DNA of 64,000 bases from Algoriphagus sp. Its GTDB lineage: Bacteria; Bacteroidota; Bacteroidia; Cytophagales; Cyclobacteriaceae. The stretch covers positions 510,112 through 574,111 of the forward strand of contig JAQSDM010000012.1 in assembly GCA_029945945.1 (NCBI GenBank). Reading direction: 5' to 3'. The notes below the pieces were generated by a model, which worked only from the letters and a program-made list of their open reading frames with translations, ran no database searches and was not told the origin of the DNA. How positions within the stretch are numbered: the stretch's first letter is position 1; the number at the start of each line of letters is the position of its first letter. The translations under genes were made by a program, and so were the position numbers. Below, in pieces: positions 27,495 through 37,721 of the stretch.

Positions 27495-27513
27495 CAACTC
27501 TAATATTTGAGGG

Positions 27514-27897
27514 CTACTTCGAAATCGGGCGCAAGTTAGAAAGAAAGGCGTAGATATCAAAAGTAAGGTAGAACAAAAAAATCGTGAAGAAATCGCCAAT
27601 AAACAGAATAATATTCTGGATTCCAGGCATTACTACGATGGTAATAAACACCAATGAAGCAATAAACCGAAGGACCGTTCCTAAAACCATGATGTTGAAG
27701 AAATTTTCTGAAAATGATTTCAGCAATAAACCCGACATAATACTGATAACCAGAGATAGAATCAGGATGAAAAAGTAGATGTTCCAGATTTTTTCATGAA
27801 TCAGCTGAGGGAAAATCAGGCCCAGGATTCCGATCAGTATTGCCACTATAGCTGAAAACAAGAAAAATTGAACTTGAATGTTGCGGAGTAGTTTCAT
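27514..27897 (-). CDS. AtpI-like small membrane protein of the ATP synthase operon
   Basis: The 127-residue protein has four hydrophobic spans and little else, and lies between atpZ and atpB. Proteins at this place (AtpI family) assist c-ring assembly or ion supply; sequence likeness is weak, so the assignment rests on topology and position. The ATG at 27897 is preferred. An in-frame ATG at 27939 would add MRDSIWPFKSNFNH, but those codons lie inside a leader element shared with the DUF4252 gene at 2.6 kb. Confidence 0.7.
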   Translation of the reverse strand: MKLLRNIQVQFFLFSAIVAILIGILGLIFPQLIHEKIWNIYFFILILSLVISIMSGLLLKSFSENFFNIMVLGTVLRFIASLVFITIVVMPGIQNIILFIGDFFTIFLFYLTFDIYAFLSNLRPISK

Positions 27898-27993
27898 ATG
27901 ATTAAAATTTGATTTAAAAGGCCATATGGAATCTCTCATGGCTGATAATCATTCCTTCGTGTGACGTCTGCGTCATGCTCGATTTCATCTTGG
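27895..27993 (-). repeat. Leader element copy B (about 85% identical to 2598-2697)
   Basis: This element begins at the start codon of the atpI-like gene and runs about 99 nt upstream. It keeps the TGACG-N4-CGTCA palindrome (27962-27975) with a different 4-nt spacer, and the GGAAT/ATTCC pair. A 7-nt segment (27946-27952) is complementary to the bases just before the start codon (27898-27904). No coding constraint explains the conservation across two unrelated genes. Confidence 0.7.
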
Positions 27994-28031
27994 AGGTTTT
28001 GCTCACAAAATTACCCGTTTTTTTTAAAAGC

Positions 28032-28259
28032 TCATTTATCCTTCTTTATTGAAACCCAAAGCTGATAAAACGCAAGAAAAACTGATAAAAAGCAAAATAA
28101 AAGTATCCAAAGCGGAAACTTCATCTCACTTTTCTGCTGAATCCACCAACCAAACCAGGTCCCGGCCCCAATTACCGAAAACAGTTGAAATGACAGTCCT
28201 ATGTACTTTATATAGGCAGGGGGGCCGGTAGGTTTTTCTTTAGGTTTGATTTCGCTCAT
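28032..28259 (-). CDS. AtpZ/AtpI-family ATP synthase accessory protein
   Basis: The 75-residue protein has two membrane spans with GAGTWFGWWIQQK between them, as in the AtpZ/AtpI family, which forms Mg/Ca channels or helps F0 assembly. It is the first gene of the atp operon. Its cytoplasmic N-terminus is proline- and lysine-rich. Confidence 0.8.
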   Translation of the reverse strand: MSEIKPKEKPTGPPAYIKYIGLSFQLFSVIGAGTWFGWWIQQKSEMKFPLWILLFCFLSVFLAFYQLWVSIKKDK

Positions 28260-28267
28260 GGGGTACT

Positions 28268-28295
28268 CAAATAAAGATTACGTTAAAAATATCAA
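28268..28295 (-). promoter_or_regulatory. Candidate promoter of the atp operon
   Basis: On the minus strand TTG (28295-28293), a 17-nt spacer and TTTATTTG (28275-28268) approach the Bacteroidota consensus with one mismatch in the -7 box. It would place transcription start within a few bases of the ATG at 28259. Confidence 0.3.
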
Positions 28296-28411
28296 AATTC
28301 ATGTCAGAATCCCTTCACAATTATCCATTCGGAAATATTTGAGCAGACACTTCGTTCAGTATGTACGCTAAATAACCTATTTTGGTACTTGAATTGGGGT
28401 ATTATATATAG

Positions 28412-31030
28412 ATGAGTAGACTTACGAGAATAGCCTTACTTCTTTTGATTTTTTCCGGAGCCTGTTCTTCCGAGCGTAATACCTTTACCAACAGGACTTT
28501 TCACAATCTAACCTCTCATTACAACGCCTACTATTTGGCAGATGTCCGAATCAAGGAGGTAGAAGATGAAGTCAAAACCAACTACAAGGAAGACTACACC
28601 CAAATTTTGCCAGTCTTCATCCCCATAGATTCGGCTACGATACAGGCAAATGCTGAAAAACTCCAGGCTGCAAGAGATCTGGCTTCCAAATCGATCGATT
28701 GGCACCGAATCAGCAAATGGGTAGATGACAGTTATTATGTTTTGGGAAAGCTTGACTACTTGCAATCGCACTTCGATGACGCTCAAAATACTTTTAAGTA
28801 TGTCAATGTAAACAGCAAGGATAAAGATCTTCGTCACCTGACGCTGATAACCCTACTTAGGCTCTATGTCGATCTGAGAGAATATGAAAATGCAAACTTT
28901 ACAATTGACTACCTCTCAAAGGAAACGGAAATCAGTGAAGAAAACCGCTACGAACTCTACCGGACGCTTGCTTATTACTATGAAAGTAGATCTGACAAAG
29001 TCGGAGTAATTGGAGCTTTAGATAAAGCGTTGGATTATGAGCAGGATAATAAAGAATCCTCTCGGATCAATTTCATATTAGCTCAGTATTATCAGGGTGA
29101 AGGCCTCGATGCTTTGGCTTACAGTTATTATTACAGAGCCCTTGAGGGAAATCCTCCTTATGAAAGAAGCTTTTTTGCACAGCTTTATGCCCAACAAGTA
29201 GCAGAACTGAATGCTTCTAAAGATCTTAGAAAAGTGCGAAATTACTACGAAGACCTATACAAGGATCCAAAAAATGAAGATTTAAAAGATGTGGTCGTCT
29301 ATGAAATGGCTCTTTTTGAAGAAAAGCAAGGAGATATTCCAAAAACGATTGACCTCCTTCATCAGGCTGCCAAAGAACCCGGGAGCAACCCTCGTCTGAA
29401 AGGATACATCTACCAGAAACTAGCTGAAATCAACTTAACCACTAAGAAAGATTATAGGGCTACCAAATACTATCTGGATAGCGCTCTTACTTTTATAAAA
29501 GAAGAAGACCCGATTGCAAAACAAATTCAGGAGCAAAAGGAAACGCTTGATAAATACGTTTTTCACGTAGAACGAATCATTGAAAATGACAGCTTGATCA
29601 GTTTGTCCAGACTTTCGATCGAAGATCAAAAACTCGTGGCTGAAAGTTTCATCAAAAACGAAGAGGCTCGGTTAATCCTGGTGGCCCAATTGGCAGAACA
29701 GCCCGAAAGCACCAGTATTTTTGACAACCTTCTTTCCTTCTCAGACAGAGGCACGGGGTCTACTTTTTACTTTGACAATGGTGTCGCCATGCAACAAGGA
29801 TCAATTGATTTTTATCGAACCTGGGGAAATCGAACCCTTCAGGATAATTGGAGACGAAGTGCAGCAAGCTTTCAAAATACAAATCCGACAATCGTCGCCC
29901 CGACAGAAATTGATTCTACCGCTGAAGTGGCGAGTGCTATCAATCAGCTTCCTGACGTTAAAACACTTTTAGCACAAATCCCATCCACTCCTGAGGCTGT
30001 TCAAATCCTGAATTTGGAACTGGAAGAGTCGCTGTTTGAGCTTGGCAAGCTGTTATATTTTGACTTAAATGAAACGGAGCTAAGCATCGAAAATCTCGAG
30101 ACTTTGGTGCGGGATTTCCCAAATTCCTCCCGCAAGCCTGAGGCTTATTACTTGCTTTACCTTGGTCAAAAAGATTTAGGAGGAAATTTTGAGCAGTATG
30201 CCTCCCGCCTAAATCGTGAATTCCCTGACTCACAGTACACTTACTCTGTCAATAACCCTGAGGCTGCTTCCGGTAATCTCGCCTACATGGAATCTTCAAA
30301 AAGGTATGAAGAGGCCTACAACGCCTATTATGCAGGAAACTATTCTTTGACAAAACAGCTTATAAAAAGTACGCTCGAAGAGTTTCCACTCACCCGAAAT
30401 ACAGAGCGTTTGATCTTGCTGGACATCATGGCAACCGGTAAAACCGAAAGCAGGTCTCGCTATCGGGAAAGATTGGAGTCTTACATTGAGAATACTCAGG
30501 ATGAGCAATTGGTAGAACTGGCAAGAAATATGCTGAAACCAATGCTGTCAAGTGCGGAACTTGCTGATCGGACTGCATCTGATAGCACACTGACGGATTC
30601 GACAAAGCTGGCCGGACCGGAACTTGCTGAGAATGAAGAAGGAAAAGAATTACCAGAATCCCCATATAAGTTAAATGAATCCCAGACCCATATCTTTGTG
30701 ATCGCAATGGAGCCTGGTCAAGCAGAAACTGCAAAAGGGCTACTTGGGGATTTAGAAAATTTCCATGCTAAAAACTTCTCAAATGCTCGATTGAGGACCG
30801 GAAATATGAATATGAATCGAGAAAACTCGATTTTCATTATCAGTCCCTTCAGTAATGCTCAGAAAGCGATGGAGTATTATGAGAAGTTTCTAAAGGAATT
30901 TGAGTCGGATGGACTCCCTGCCATTGTCAAAGAGAATTCGTTCTTCATTTCGATCGAAAACTTCCAGGAGCTGAACAAGAGTAAAAATATCGAAGAATAC
31001 CGGACTTTCTTTAAGTCAGTTTATAAGTAA
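28412..31030 (+). CDS. porW: T9SS lipoprotein PorW/SprE
   Basis: The 872-residue protein has a lipobox SGAC (Cys 18) and the conserved start FTNRTFHNLTSHYNAYY of the SprE/PorW family. Long TPR-like helical repeats follow, with a C-terminal domain of about 90 residues. PorW/SprE is a periplasmic-side lipoprotein needed for type IX secretion and gliding in Cytophagales and Flavobacteria. It is followed 3 bp later by a class A PBP, tying the secretion system to wall synthesis in one transcript. Confidence 0.85.
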   Translation: MSRLTRIALLLLIFSGACSSERNTFTNRTFHNLTSHYNAYYLADVRIKEVEDEVKTNYKEDYTQILPVFIPIDSATIQANAEKLQAARDLASKSIDWHRISKWVDDSYYVLGKLDYLQSHFDDAQNTFKYVNVNSKDKDLRHLTLITLLRLYVDLREYENANFTIDYLSKETEISEENRYELYRTLAYYYESRSDKVGVIGALDKALDYEQDNKESSRINFILAQYYQGEGLDALAYSYYYRALEGNPPYERSFFAQLYAQQVAELNASKDLRKVRNYYEDLYKDPKNEDLKDVVVYEMALFEEKQGDIPKTIDLLHQAAKEPGSNPRLKGYIYQKLAEINLTTKKDYRATKYYLDSALTFIKEEDPIAKQIQEQKETLDKYVFHVERIIENDSLISLSRLSIEDQKLVAESFIKNEEARLILVAQLAEQPESTSIFDNLLSFSDRGTGSTFYFDNGVAMQQGSIDFYRTWGNRTLQDNWRRSAASFQNTNPTIVAPTEIDSTAEVASAINQLPDVKTLLAQIPSTPEAVQILNLELEESLFELGKLLYFDLNETELSIENLETLVRDFPNSSRKPEAYYLLYLGQKDLGGNFEQYASRLNREFPDSQYTYSVNNPEAASGNLAYMESSKRYEEAYNAYYAGNYSLTKQLIKSTLEEFPLTRNTERLILLDIMATGKTESRSRYRERLESYIENTQDEQLVELARNMLKPMLSSAELADRTASDSTLTDSTKLAGPELAENEEGKELPESPYKLNESQTHIFVIAMEPGQAETAKGLLGDLENFHAKNFSNARLRTGNMNMNRENSIFIISPFSNAQKAMEYYEKFLKEFESDGLPAIVKENSFFISIENFQELNKSKNIEEYRTFFKSVYK

Positions 31031-31033
31031 ACT

Positions 31034-33340
31034 ATGCGTAACAAAGCAAAACCCCAGTCTGAACCCTGGGTGCAAAAAACCATTAAATATCTCTGGATCG
31101 CCTTTGTTGGGGGATTTTTCGCCTTCATCCTGTTTGTATGGATGCTGAGCATCAATTTCCTTGGCTTATTCGGGTCATTGCCTGATTTCAAAGCCCTTGA
31201 AAATCCTGATTCGGAACTAGCCTCAGAACTCTATTCCACTGATGGAATTTTGCTGGGGACCTATTTCCGTGAAAACAGGAGTCCGGTGACTTTTGATGAG
31301 CTTTCTCCCAACTTGGTAAATGCATTGATCGCAACGGAAGACGTGCGTTTTGAGGACCATTCCGGCATCGACATGACTGCCATGTTGCGGGTATTTGTGA
31401 AGTCTATACTGCTCGGTCAGGATTCAGGCGGTGGCTCTACCTTAAGTCAACAAACGGCCAAAAACCTTTTTAAGACAAGAAATGATGACAATCAGGGTTT
31501 GCTAAGCTCCATCCCAGGACTTCGAATGCTGATCGTAAAAACCAAGGAGTGGATCGTAGCTACACAGCTTGAGAAATCATATACCAAGAACGAAATTCTG
31601 ACTCTTTACCTGAACACTTCCGAGTTTGGCTCTAATGCTTATGGCATAAAAACAGCTGCAAAAACTTTCTTCAAAAAGTCTCCTGCCGAATTGAATGTAC
31701 AGGAATCGGCAGTTTTGGTTGGACTTTTCAAGGCCCCAACTTATTACAGCCCAGTCTTCAATCCTGAAAATTCATTACGAAGAAGAAATACTGTTTTGGG
31801 TCAAATGTATAGAAATGACCTCTTGACAGAGACAGAATACGATTCGATTTCGCAGTTACCTATTGAATTAGACTATTCTGTTTCGAATCAAAACCAAGGC
31901 CTTGCAACCTATTTCAGAGAAGTAGTTAAAGCTGATTTAATAAAATGGACCAAGGAAAACTTAAAATCTGATGGAAGTGCCTATGATCTTTATGGCGATG
32001 GACTGAGGATCTACACGACTATTGACAGCAGAATGCAACGCTACGCTGAAGAGTCAGTGGATGAGCACATGAGATCTCTGCAAGCTACTTTCTTTAAAGA
32101 AATGGGAACTCGGGAACCTTGGGTGGATGGTAATAATCAAATAATTCCAAACTTCATTGAAGATCAGGTGAAGCGCACCGAAGCATACAGATTACTGAAA
32201 CAGCGATATGGAAACGATGTTGATTCCATCGATTTCAGATTGAATGAGAAAAAGAAGATGAAGGTTTTCTCTTGGGAAAAGGGAGAAATCGACACACTTA
32301 TGAGCACAATGGATTCAATGCGCTATTACAAGAAGTTCCTGCAAACTGGCTTTATGAGTATGGACCCTCATACCGGACATATTAAAGCCTGGGTTGGTGG
32401 AATGGATCATAAGTACTTCAAGTTTGACCACGTGAAGCAAGGTAAACGTCAGCCAGGTTCGACCTTCAAACCGTTTGTATATGCCGCAGCAATTGAAAAT
32501 GGATACAGCCCATGCTACACCGTAGTTGATCAGCCTGTTGAAGTTTACATACCTGGACAGCCGGCATGGAGTCCATCTAATGCCGATGGAAAATTCAGTT
32601 ATGCAAATATGACTATAAGGCATGCTATGGCTGAATCGATAAATTCGGTTACAGCCTACATGATGAAGAAACTGAGTCCAAAAATAATTGTAGAAACTGC
32701 GAGGAGATTGGGAATAACAAGTGATTTGGAAGAAGTTCCTGCCCTGGCATTGGGAGTCAATGATGTTTCGATTTTTGAAATGGTAGGTGCATTTGGGACT
32801 TTCGTAAACAAAGGGGAGCACACCACCCCTTATTATATTGATCGGATTGAAGATAAAAACGGGAATGTAATCCAGCAATTTACTCCTAAGAAAAGACCTG
32901 CAATGAGTGAAGAACATGCCTACTTAATGACTTATATGTTAAGAGGAGGATTTGAGGAACGTGGTGGGACTAGTCAGGGAGTGCCTTATACTATCAGAGA
33001 AGGCAATGAATTGGGTGGAAAAACAGGAACAACACAAAATGCATCAGATGGCTGGTACATGGGAATAAGTAAAGATCTGGTCAGCGGTACTTGGGTAGGC
33101 GGGGATGATCGGGCCATCCACTTCAGAAGCTGGACGGCTGGTCAGGGATCTAAAACAGCTAGGCCAATTTGGGTCAAGTATATGACTAAAGTCTATGCAG
33201 ATAAATCACTTGGATACACCAAAGGAGCATTCCCAAGGCCAGAAAGGCCTTTAAGTATAGAAATAAATTGTGATGTCTACGAAAAAGAAAGTCAACGATT
33301 CGCTGATTTTGATTACGACACCAAGAAAAACGATTTTTAA
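31034..33340 (+). CDS. Class A penicillin-binding protein (transglycosylase/transpeptidase)
   Basis: The 768-residue protein has an N-terminal membrane anchor at about 20-45. The GT51 transglycosylase domain carries ATEDVRFEDHSG and GGSTLSQQTAKNLF. The transpeptidase domain has active Ser 476 (GSTFKPF), the SIN motif near 535 and KTGTT near 663. It polymerises and cross-links peptidoglycan at the cytoplasmic membrane. Length and motifs are normal for PBP1A-type enzymes. A terminator follows. Confidence 0.93.
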   Translation: MRNKAKPQSEPWVQKTIKYLWIAFVGGFFAFILFVWMLSINFLGLFGSLPDFKALENPDSELASELYSTDGILLGTYFRENRSPVTFDELSPNLVNALIATEDVRFEDHSGIDMTAMLRVFVKSILLGQDSGGGSTLSQQTAKNLFKTRNDDNQGLLSSIPGLRMLIVKTKEWIVATQLEKSYTKNEILTLYLNTSEFGSNAYGIKTAAKTFFKKSPAELNVQESAVLVGLFKAPTYYSPVFNPENSLRRRNTVLGQMYRNDLLTETEYDSISQLPIELDYSVSNQNQGLATYFREVVKADLIKWTKENLKSDGSAYDLYGDGLRIYTTIDSRMQRYAEESVDEHMRSLQATFFKEMGTREPWVDGNNQIIPNFIEDQVKRTEAYRLLKQRYGNDVDSIDFRLNEKKKMKVFSWEKGEIDTLMSTMDSMRYYKKFLQTGFMSMDPHTGHIKAWVGGMDHKYFKFDHVKQGKRQPGSTFKPFVYAAAIENGYSPCYTVVDQPVEVYIPGQPAWSPSNADGKFSYANMTIRHAMAESINSVTAYMMKKLSPKIIVETARRLGITSDLEEVPALALGVNDVSIFEMVGAFGTFVNKGEHTTPYYIDRIEDKNGNVIQQFTPKKRPAMSEEHAYLMTYMLRGGFEERGGTSQGVPYTIREGNELGGKTGTTQNASDGWYMGISKDLVSGTWVGGDDRAIHFRSWTAGQGSKTARPIWVKYMTKVYADKSLGYTKGAFPRPERPLSIEINCDVYEKESQRFADFDYDTKKNDF

Positions 33341-33358
33341 CAGAACAAACTCCAAAGA

Positions 33359-33387
33359 AAACAGCCTTAAACCAAGGCTGTTTTTTT
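33359..33387 (+). terminator. Intrinsic terminator after the PBP gene
   Basis: AAACAGCCTT and AAGGCTGTTT pair over a 5-nt loop and are followed by a run of T. It ends the porW-PBP unit 12 bp before uvrC. Confidence 0.85.
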
Positions 33388-33398
33388 AATTTTAGACC

Positions 33399-35204
33399 AT
33401 GCAGTCATCTTCCTATTCACCTGAGGAACATCTTCAGCTTCCTGACCAACCGGGGGTTTATAAGTATTTCAATGAGGAGAATGAACTAATCTATGTTGGA
33501 AAAGCAAAAAGTCTAAAGAAGCGGGTAAGCAGCTATTTCAACAAAAATATCGGTGTAAATCTAAAGACCAGAAGAATGGTCAAAGAGATTCGGAAAATTG
33601 AAATTACCCTTGTTGACAATGAGTTTGATGCTTTGCTCCTTGAAAATAATCTGATCAAGAAAATTCAGCCTAAGTACAACATACTGCTTCGGGACGATAA
33701 GACTTATCCTTATCTGCTGATCACCAAAGAAAACTTCCCGAGAATTTTTCCAACCCGGAAGATGATCCCAAAGCGCGGGACTTACTTCGGGCCATTCGCC
33801 AGTGTGAAAGCAATGAATAACGTCCTTGATTTGATTCGGGAGCTATTCACTATTCGCACATGCAAGCTGGACCTTTCTCCCTATAAAATTGCCGAAAACA
33901 AATACAAAGTCTGTCTTGAATACCATATAGGAAATTGTCAGGGGCCGTGTGTTGGTTATCAAAATGAGCAAGCCTACCAGAAGGATATTGAGCAGGCAAA
34001 ACATATTCTAAAAGGAAACCTAGGCATAGCCAAGACCTATTTCAAACAGGAAATGCAGCATTATGCAGAAAATTTAGAATTTGAAAAAGCGCATCGATTC
34101 AAGGAAAAATATGATTTGCTGGATAAGTATCAGGCTAAATCATTGATAACAAATCCAGGATTTGGAAATCTGGATGTCTGCACGATTGTATCCGATGAAA
34201 AGAGCGCCTATGTAAATTATATGCGGGTAAAAAGTGGAGCTTTAATTGTTTCCAAAAACGTAGAAATCAAAAAAAAGCTAGATGAAGAGGACGAAGAGAT
34301 TCTACTTATCGCTCTGATAAGTCTCCAAGAACAATTTCATAGTGATGCAGATGAAGTATTGCTAAACGTGGAATTATCTAGTCCAATAGAAGGATTAAAT
34401 GTTTTTGCACCAAAAATCGGAGACAAGAAAAAACTGATAGAATTGTCATTAAAGAATGCTCTTTTCTACAAAAAGGAAAAAGCCCTATTAATTGGACTTA
34501 ATCAGGATAAAAAAGAGCGAGTCATCAAACAACTCCAAAGAGACCTGAGCCTTCCAGAGATTCCCGACCATATAGAATGTTTTGATAACTCAAATATCCA
34601 AGGCACTAGTCCCGTGGCCAGCATGGTTTGCTTCCTGAATGGAAAACCAGCAGTTAAAGAATATCGGCATTATCATATCAAAACTGTAGAAGGAGCCAAT
34701 GATTTTGCCAGCATGAAAGAAATCGTAGGAAGAAGGTATAAACGACTTTTAGAAGAAGGCCTACCAATGCCAAAACTTGTAGTGATCGATGGAGGTAAGG
34801 GCCAATTATCATCAGCGGTGGAAGCTTTACAGGAATTGGGAGTTTATGGCCAAATGCCAATCATAGGAATTGCAAAAAGGTTGGAGGAAATCTATTTCCC
34901 GGGAGATTCCTATCCCATTCACATCGATAAAAAATCGGAAAGCCTCAGACTCCTGCAGAGAATTCGGGATGAAGCTCACCGATTTGCTATTACTTTCCAC
35001 AGAAATGTCAGAAGTAAAAATGCATTTGGGACTCAATTGACATCTATTCCTGGAATTGGAGAGAACACAGCTGACAAATTGCTGAGTCATTTTAAGTCAG
35101 TTAAAAAGATAAATGAAGCCGGAGAAGAAGATTTGGCATCAGTAATAGGATCAACCAGGGCGAAGGCTATATTGGAATGGAAAGAAAAAAATAGAGGGGC
35201 TTAA
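33399..35204 (+). CDS. uvrC: Excinuclease ABC subunit C
   Basis: The 601-residue protein has the GIY-YIG nuclease domain first (PGVYKYF, LIYVGKAKSLKKRV). The UVR motif lies near 215-230 (NLEFEKAHRFKEKY) and the RNase-H-like second nuclease domain contains ECFDNSNIQG. A helix-hairpin-helix pair closes the protein (IPGIGENTADKLL). UvrC makes both cuts around UvrB-bound DNA lesions. The stop codon lies inside a perfect terminator palindrome. Confidence 0.97.
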   Translation: MQSSSYSPEEHLQLPDQPGVYKYFNEENELIYVGKAKSLKKRVSSYFNKNIGVNLKTRRMVKEIRKIEITLVDNEFDALLLENNLIKKIQPKYNILLRDDKTYPYLLITKENFPRIFPTRKMIPKRGTYFGPFASVKAMNNVLDLIRELFTIRTCKLDLSPYKIAENKYKVCLEYHIGNCQGPCVGYQNEQAYQKDIEQAKHILKGNLGIAKTYFKQEMQHYAENLEFEKAHRFKEKYDLLDKYQAKSLITNPGFGNLDVCTIVSDEKSAYVNYMRVKSGALIVSKNVEIKKKLDEEDEEILLIALISLQEQFHSDADEVLLNVELSSPIEGLNVFAPKIGDKKKLIELSLKNALFYKKEKALLIGLNQDKKERVIKQLQRDLSLPEIPDHIECFDNSNIQGTSPVASMVCFLNGKPAVKEYRHYHIKTVEGANDFASMKEIVGRRYKRLLEEGLPMPKLVVIDGGKGQLSSAVEALQELGVYGQMPIIGIAKRLEEIYFPGDSYPIHIDKKSESLRLLQRIRDEAHRFAITFHRNVRSKNAFGTQLTSIPGIGENTADKLLSHFKSVKKINEAGEEDLASVIGSTRAKAILEWKEKNRGA

Positions 35205-35220
35205 AGCCCCTCTATTTTTT
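35191..35220. terminator. Bidirectional terminator between uvrC and gldN
   Basis: ATAGAGGGGCTT and AAGCCCCTCTAT form a 12-bp perfect palindrome with a single central base. T follows on the plus strand, and an A tract before it acts as a T-run on the minus strand. It includes the uvrC stop codon. Confidence 0.85.
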
Positions 35221-36040
35221 ACCATTCCCAAAGATTGTTTTCGAATTCAAGTAGTTTGTATTCGAAGGCTAAGGCGTTTATGTACGCCTGCACTTCCGGA
35301 TTCGTACTATCAGCGGAAACCAAATCCGCGATCAATGCCTCATCAGGATTCGTAAATCTTCTAACCACCGATCTGAATAACCTGGTCTCAAAAGCTTCAT
35401 CATAAGTTAAGCTCTTAGACAAGTTATTGAAGTTAATCCATCTGGCAGTTGGATGATCTTTGAAGTAATTATAGAAATCTTTGTACCTGATGTAAGCGAT
35501 TGTTTTTTGACCAGCATTAGAATTGGTCTGAGACGGCATCACCAGTTCAATGTATTTGATGTCAAATACCATATCGGAATGATGCTTATCAAAAACAAAA
35601 TCTTCCTTGAAATCTATGTAATAAAGCTGCTTAGAGAAGATACTATCTCCCGTTGCGTTCAACCAGAAATTGTTCTGGAAATCAGCAATTGACAATGGTC
35701 TTGTAAAGTTTTCATCTGCAAAAACCTCCAGTGCATTTTCGTCAACAACTGCCTTATAGATGTGACTTACGATTCCGTTTGACTTAGAATCTCCGGAACC
35801 ATAAAGAGAAAGATTATACTTTTCGCGAAGATCAATTCGTCTCCAAACTGCGACTTGATACATCTTATCGTCTTCACGAATTCTCTTTGCAGAGTAGACA
35901 GTATCCATATCAAACGTTCTGTCACCAAATCCCGAAGGAGTAACACTGGTGGCAATCTGCGCATTGCTAGTAAAAGGGATTAACCCAACAGCTACAAGCA
36001 AGCCTAGACTTAGTTTAAGAACAAATTTTTTCATCATCAC
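35219..36040 (-). CDS. gldN: Gliding/T9SS protein GldN (PorN)
   Basis: The 273-residue protein has a signal peptide ending near SNAQ and matches GldN (YQVAVWRRIDLREKYN, LYYIDFKEDFVFDKHHSD, NNLWEW at the end). GldN forms, with GldK, the large periplasmic ring of the type IX secretion system under the outer membrane. It is the last gene of the porP-like/gldKLMN series, 33 bp after gldM. Confidence 0.95.
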   Translation of the reverse strand: MMMKKFVLKLSLGLLVAVGLIPFTSNAQIATSVTPSGFGDRTFDMDTVYSAKRIREDDKMYQVAVWRRIDLREKYNLSLYGSGDSKSNGIVSHIYKAVVDENALEVFADENFTRPLSIADFQNNFWLNATGDSIFSKQLYYIDFKEDFVFDKHHSDMVFDIKYIELVMPSQTNSNAGQKTIAYIRYKDFYNYFKDHPTARWINFNNLSKSLTYDEAFETRLFRSVVRRFTNPDEALIADLVSADSTNPEVQAYINALAFEYKLLEFENNLWEW

Positions 36041-36073
36041 ATTAGTTATCTATCTCAAACAGAATTCTAATCC

Positions 36074-37684
36074 TTATTTAATTGGAATACGGAGAATCTC
36101 TGGTTGATTGGTTGCAATCTTATTACCACGGAAATTGGTACGAGTCACTTGAGTAATTCGTAAAACTATGTCATCACCTGGTTTAGCACTTTCAAGAAGT
36201 GATCTCATTGCCAAACTGTTACCATTTGTAATTTGAACTGTAGTTCTTGGTACTTCATTTCTCAAAAGGATCAATTCACCACCAGTTACTTCGAATTTTG
36301 CATCTTTTGCCATTGTCCTTCCAAACGTTGGTTCGGCCATAGCTTCAATTTTCAAGCCACTTAATGTTCCAACAGCATGCGCCTGACTTAGATCCAATGG
36401 TCCGCCACCAGTAACAGGTCTGATTTTTGGAGCAGGTACCGGCTTAATATCATACGATACATCTCCAATTCTATTTCCTCCACTGCTTACTCCAATGGTA
36501 ACTTTTCCAGATGCTCCAGGAACAACTGTTAACTGACCCGGTCTGTTTCCTTTAATAGATTGACCATTACTAACAGTGAAATCTGGGGAATATGTGTTTC
36601 CTAATGCCGGAACTTCAATCAATAATTCGTTTGCACAATCAGCATAAAGCTGTTGAACTACTTCTGAAGAAACTTTAATAACAGGTTGAGCAACGAAGTA
36701 TTCGTATTCAACAGGAAGTACCTTATCCTCTCCGCCTACATTAGTAATAATCTCACCTTTCAAAACTCTTTTAGAAAGACCTCTGTCATCATATTGAGTA
36801 GCAGGAGTTGCTGTAAATTCAACTTTACCAAAACCTTTAGCATCTACAGGTACAGATCTTCCATCAATTGTCATCGTTGGAGCAGCTGATGTAGAACTTG
36901 AAGCGATAAACATATCTGCTTCAAATTTTGTACCTGCTGCTACCACGTTTGAAAGAGCAGCAATTCTTGCTTCTGTTACGTCAGCTTTGAAATAGAAAGA
37001 TCCAATTGTATTAGCTACTGCAGTCAGAGATTCACTTTCGATATTTAAAACCTCATTTTGATACTGCGAAATCAATGCTATTACTGCACCAACAGGAGAC
37101 TTTACAAAGTTCAGTGCAACGAAATCTTTATTTCTTACTTCGCGATCATTTGCAAAAAGCGCAATATCTTTTGCATCATTGGCTATAGGGTTAAACTTCA
37201 AATCAGGTAAACCAACTTTTGTAAGGATTTCGCTGATCTTGGTTGGAAAAGCATTAAGCTTTTCTTTCATTTCTGCACCCTTTCCGTTATTTGCAAATAG
37301 GTTACCAGTGATTTCAGTATTCTTTAAGTTAGCATTTACGAAGTTTCCTTCCTCGTTTTTAGCATTTGCCTTTACGATCAAGTCCTGCTTTAACTCCTCG
37401 AGGTAAGTGTAAATGTCAGCCGTTTCTTTTCTGATTTCTTGTGAGGCTGCCACTTTAGGAAAATCTTTCTCATTATTCCCCTGCTGCTCAATTGTATACT
37501 TAATTGATTCAACTGTTGACTGGTTTTTGCTAATGTAATTTTTGGAGGTTCGCTCCATCCCGTCATTTATCAGTACAAATTTCTGAAGGATCTGGTTACT
37601 TACCTGGAGGGCCAATAAGGCCGTCAATACCAGGTACATCATCCCGATCATCCGTTGTCTAGGTGTCTCTTTAGCTCCTGCCAT
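36074..37684 (-). CDS. gldM: T9SS motor stator protein GldM (PorM)
   Basis: The 536-residue protein begins MAGAKETPRQRMIGMMYLVLTALLALQVS, cited here only as the GldM N-terminus with its single membrane helix. Four periplasmic beta domains follow. GldM dimers reach from GldL in the inner membrane to the GldK/N ring and transmit proton-powered motion. Length is usual. Confidence 0.95.
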   Translation of the reverse strand: MAGAKETPRQRMIGMMYLVLTALLALQVSNQILQKFVLINDGMERTSKNYISKNQSTVESIKYTIEQQGNNEKDFPKVAASQEIRKETADIYTYLEELKQDLIVKANAKNEEGNFVNANLKNTEITGNLFANNGKGAEMKEKLNAFPTKISEILTKVGLPDLKFNPIANDAKDIALFANDREVRNKDFVALNFVKSPVGAVIALISQYQNEVLNIESESLTAVANTIGSFYFKADVTEARIAALSNVVAAGTKFEADMFIASSSTSAAPTMTIDGRSVPVDAKGFGKVEFTATPATQYDDRGLSKRVLKGEIITNVGGEDKVLPVEYEYFVAQPVIKVSSEVVQQLYADCANELLIEVPALGNTYSPDFTVSNGQSIKGNRPGQLTVVPGASGKVTIGVSSGGNRIGDVSYDIKPVPAPKIRPVTGGGPLDLSQAHAVGTLSGLKIEAMAEPTFGRTMAKDAKFEVTGGELILLRNEVPRTTVQITNGNSLAMRSLLESAKPGDDIVLRITQVTRTNFRGNKIATNQPEILRIPIK

Positions 37685-37721
37685 TTTGTTCGTTTAATGG
37701 ATATAATGAATAGAAGATAAA

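Noticed and set aside
27495..27599. Extended atpB start at 27599
   Set aside because: It would overlap the atpI-like gene by 86 bp and add a non-homologous leader before a good signal segment.
32315..32917. 200-codon frame antisense to the PBP gene
   Set aside because: Shadow of the transpeptidase domain; no family likeness and unlikely composition.
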